A stretch of 7,713 nt of DNA, from positions 1-7,713 of the forward strand of contig DATLZB010000242.1 in assembly GCA_035574175.1 (NCBI GenBank), read 5' to 3'. The notes beneath the pieces are model-generated. The model worked only from the letters and a program-made list of their open reading frames with translations, was not told where the DNA came from and searched no databases. Position 1 is the stretch's first letter. Each line of letters starts with the position of its first letter. The translations under genes were made by a program, and so were the position numbers. This DNA is from DATLZB01 sp035574175. Its GTDB lineage: Bacteria; Pseudomonadota; Alphaproteobacteria; Rhizobiales; Hyphomicrobiaceae. Shown here in pieces: positions 6,717 through 7,713 of this stretch.

Positions 6717-7457
6717 ATGGCTCAACAGGCAGGCGGCAGCGATCAGGCTCCGAGCGGGCCCGGTTCAGATGTCTGCGCCGCCATTCGTAACGCGCCCCCC
6801 AACCGCCCGTTCGTGGTCGCTCAGCTCGGCCAGTCGCTCGACGGGCGGATCGCCACCATCACGGGAGAGAGCCGCTGGATCAATCGCTCCGCGGCACTCG
6901 ATCACCTGCACCGGCTGCGAGCCAGCGTCGATGCCGTGGTCGTCGGCATCGGTACCGCGCTCGCCGACGATCCCCAGCTCACCGTGCGGCGCGTGGCCGG
7001 CAGAAACCCGGCGCGGGTGGTCATCGATCCGGAGGGGCAGCTTCCCCACAGTGCGCGTTGCCTCGCCGAAGACGGAGCCCGCCGGCTCCTCGTGCGCACT
7101 GCCAAGGCTGCCTCATGTCCGCCGGGCGTGGAAGTCGTGACCATCGATGCCTCGGGTAAGCCGCTTTCCCCCTCGGCGATCGTGGCGGCCTTGTTCGAGC
7201 GGGGCCTCAGGCGGCTGCTGATCGAAGGCGGCGCGCGCACCATCTCGCAGTTCATCGACGCTGGAACGGTCGATCGCCTGCACGTGCTGGTGGCCCCGCT
7301 CATCATCGGCTCGGGCAAAACGGGGCTCGAACTTGCGCCGATTCGCAAACTCAGCGAGGCACGCCGTCCCTACACCGAGGTCCATGTGCTTGCCGATGGG
7401 GATGTGCTCTTCGACTGCGATCTGCGCCGGGACCAGCGAGAAGCCGGTTCGCCTTGA
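6717..7457 (+). CDS. RibD C-terminal-type (pyrimidine) reductase, stand-alone
   Basis: A 246-residue cytosolic protein with only the RibD_C domain (dihydrofolate-reductase-like fold), which in RibD/RibG reduces the ribosylamino-uracil phosphate intermediate of riboflavin synthesis with NADPH. The domain begins at about residue 30, after a polar, Gly/Ser-rich leader. Visible motifs are SLDGRIAT (40-47), TGESRWI (49-55), VVVGIGTALADDPQLTVR (74-91), RVVID (100-104) and LLIEGGA (167-173). Asp and Glu residues equivalent to the substrate contacts of B. subtilis RibG (Asp in ADDP, Glu170) are kept. The Lys of the RibG TLKAAASLDG motif is Gln36 here (VAQLGQSLDG). No zinc-binding deaminase domain is fused or adjacent. 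AAGG at 6708-6711 lies 5 bases before the ATG. It is probably co-transcribed with the cytochrome gene 16 bp downstream. It may be a true riboflavin reductase or a related pterin/pyrimidine reductase; the substrate is not decided by the sequence. Confidence 0.8.
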   Translation: MAQQAGGSDQAPSGPGSDVCAAIRNAPPNRPFVVAQLGQSLDGRIATITGESRWINRSAALDHLHRLRASVDAVVVGIGTALADDPQLTVRRVAGRNPARVVIDPEGQLPHSARCLAEDGARRLLVRTAKAASCPPGVEVVTIDASGKPLSPSAIVAALFERGLRRLLIEGGARTISQFIDAGTVDRLHVLVAPLIIGSGKTGLELAPIRKLSEARRPYTEVHVLADGDVLFDCDLRRDQREAGSP

Positions 7458-7460
7458 AAG

Positions 7461-7467
7461 GGAGGAG
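7461..7467 (+). promoter_or_regulatory. Strong ribosome binding site for the cytochrome b561 gene
   Basis: GGAGGAG at 7461-7467 lies 6 bases ahead of the ATG at 7474. A nearer ATG at 7469 is in a different frame that loses the cytochrome b561 similarity, so this site decides the start at 7474. Confidence 0.75.
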
Positions 7468-7473
7468 AATGCG

Positions 7474-7713
7474 ATGCGCGAAGCCAATCAGACGTTCACG
7501 AGCACGGCGCGGCGCTTCCACTGGTGGACGGTAGCCTTTGTCGCCGTGCTGGCGCCGGTCGGGATCTACATGAACTATCGCGGCAATGTGCTCGGCATCT
7601 TCGACGAGGTGACCAACGCGCTCTACAGCGCGCACAAGCTCGCCGGCTTCACGCTGCTGTGGATGATCGTGGCCCGGCTCGGTTACCGGCTGGTTCGCGG
7701 CGCGCCCGCCGAT
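7474..7713 (+). CDS. Cytochrome b561 family protein, 3'-truncated
   Basis: The first 80 residues of an inner-membrane di-heme b cytochrome of the bacterial b561 family (usually about 180 aa, four membrane helices), thought to pass electrons between the quinone pool and a partner. The opening TARRFHWWTVAFVAVLAPVG is typical: His16 is a heme ligand candidate at the start of helix 1 (about 17-35). The second visible helix (about 50-70) begins with YSAHKLAGFTLLWMIVARLGYR, with His54 the second ligand candidate. The other two expected histidines lie beyond the window. The gene follows the RibD_C reductase by 16 bp, so it is likely the second gene of that operon. In many bacteria such cytochromes sit beside a YceI-family gene, which would be further downstream. 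The frame is open to the last base. Confidence 0.85.
   Translation, partial: MREANQTFTSTARRFHWWTVAFVAVLAPVGIYMNYRGNVLGIFDEVTNALYSAHKLAGFTLLWMIVARLGYRLVRGAPAD

Noticed and set aside
5567..6790. 407-codon + strand open frame antisense to the YfhO-like gene
   Set aside because: Same pattern: Arg/Gln/His-rich product, no domain, opposite a gene with clear membrane segments and family motifs; it also runs into the divergent control region.

Overview
The window is GC-rich DNA with tightly packed genes. It looks like an alphaproteobacterium, most likely of the order Hyphomicrobiales (Rhizobiales). The strongest taxonomic pointer is an ABC exporter that closely resembles NdvA/ChvA, the cyclic beta-1,2-glucan exporter of rhizobia and Agrobacterium. 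The patatin, cytochrome b561 and RibD_C proteins also have an alphaproteobacterial look. The genus cannot be fixed from sequence reading alone.

Layout, left to right: (1) a 5'-truncated patatin-like phospholipase on the + strand, ending at 1058; (2) a 487-bp stretch with no convincing gene, holding a GC hairpin, a plausible alphaproteobacterial promoter at 1136-1163 and therefore possibly a leader of about 375 nt; (3) a stand-alone GTP cyclohydrolase II (ribA) on the + strand; (4) on the - strand and read right to left, a large YfhO-like polytopic membrane protein followed by the NdvA-like exporter, separated by 150 bp that carry an 11-bp perfect inverted repeat; (5) a 127-bp divergent control region with an 8-bp direct repeat on an 11-bp period; (6) on the + strand, a stand-alone RibD C-terminal-type reductase followed 16 bp later by the 5' part of a cytochrome b561 gene that runs off the window.

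Two functional themes interleave. One is pterin/flavin precursor chemistry: GTP cyclohydrolase II, which catalyses the first riboflavin step, and a pyrimidine-reductase-like protein without its usual deaminase domain. The other is envelope glycan chemistry: the exporter and the YfhO-like protein, probably co-transcribed. The two flavin-type genes flank the envelope pair. Neither has its usual fusion partner: there is no RibB domain on RibA and no deaminase domain on the reductase. The reductase has Gln where RibD/RibG has a substrate-binding Lys. That makes a specialised or paralogous role possible.

No tRNA, rRNA, CRISPR array, insertion sequence or phage gene was seen. The long ORFs antisense to the two - strand genes are best read as high-GC shadows.
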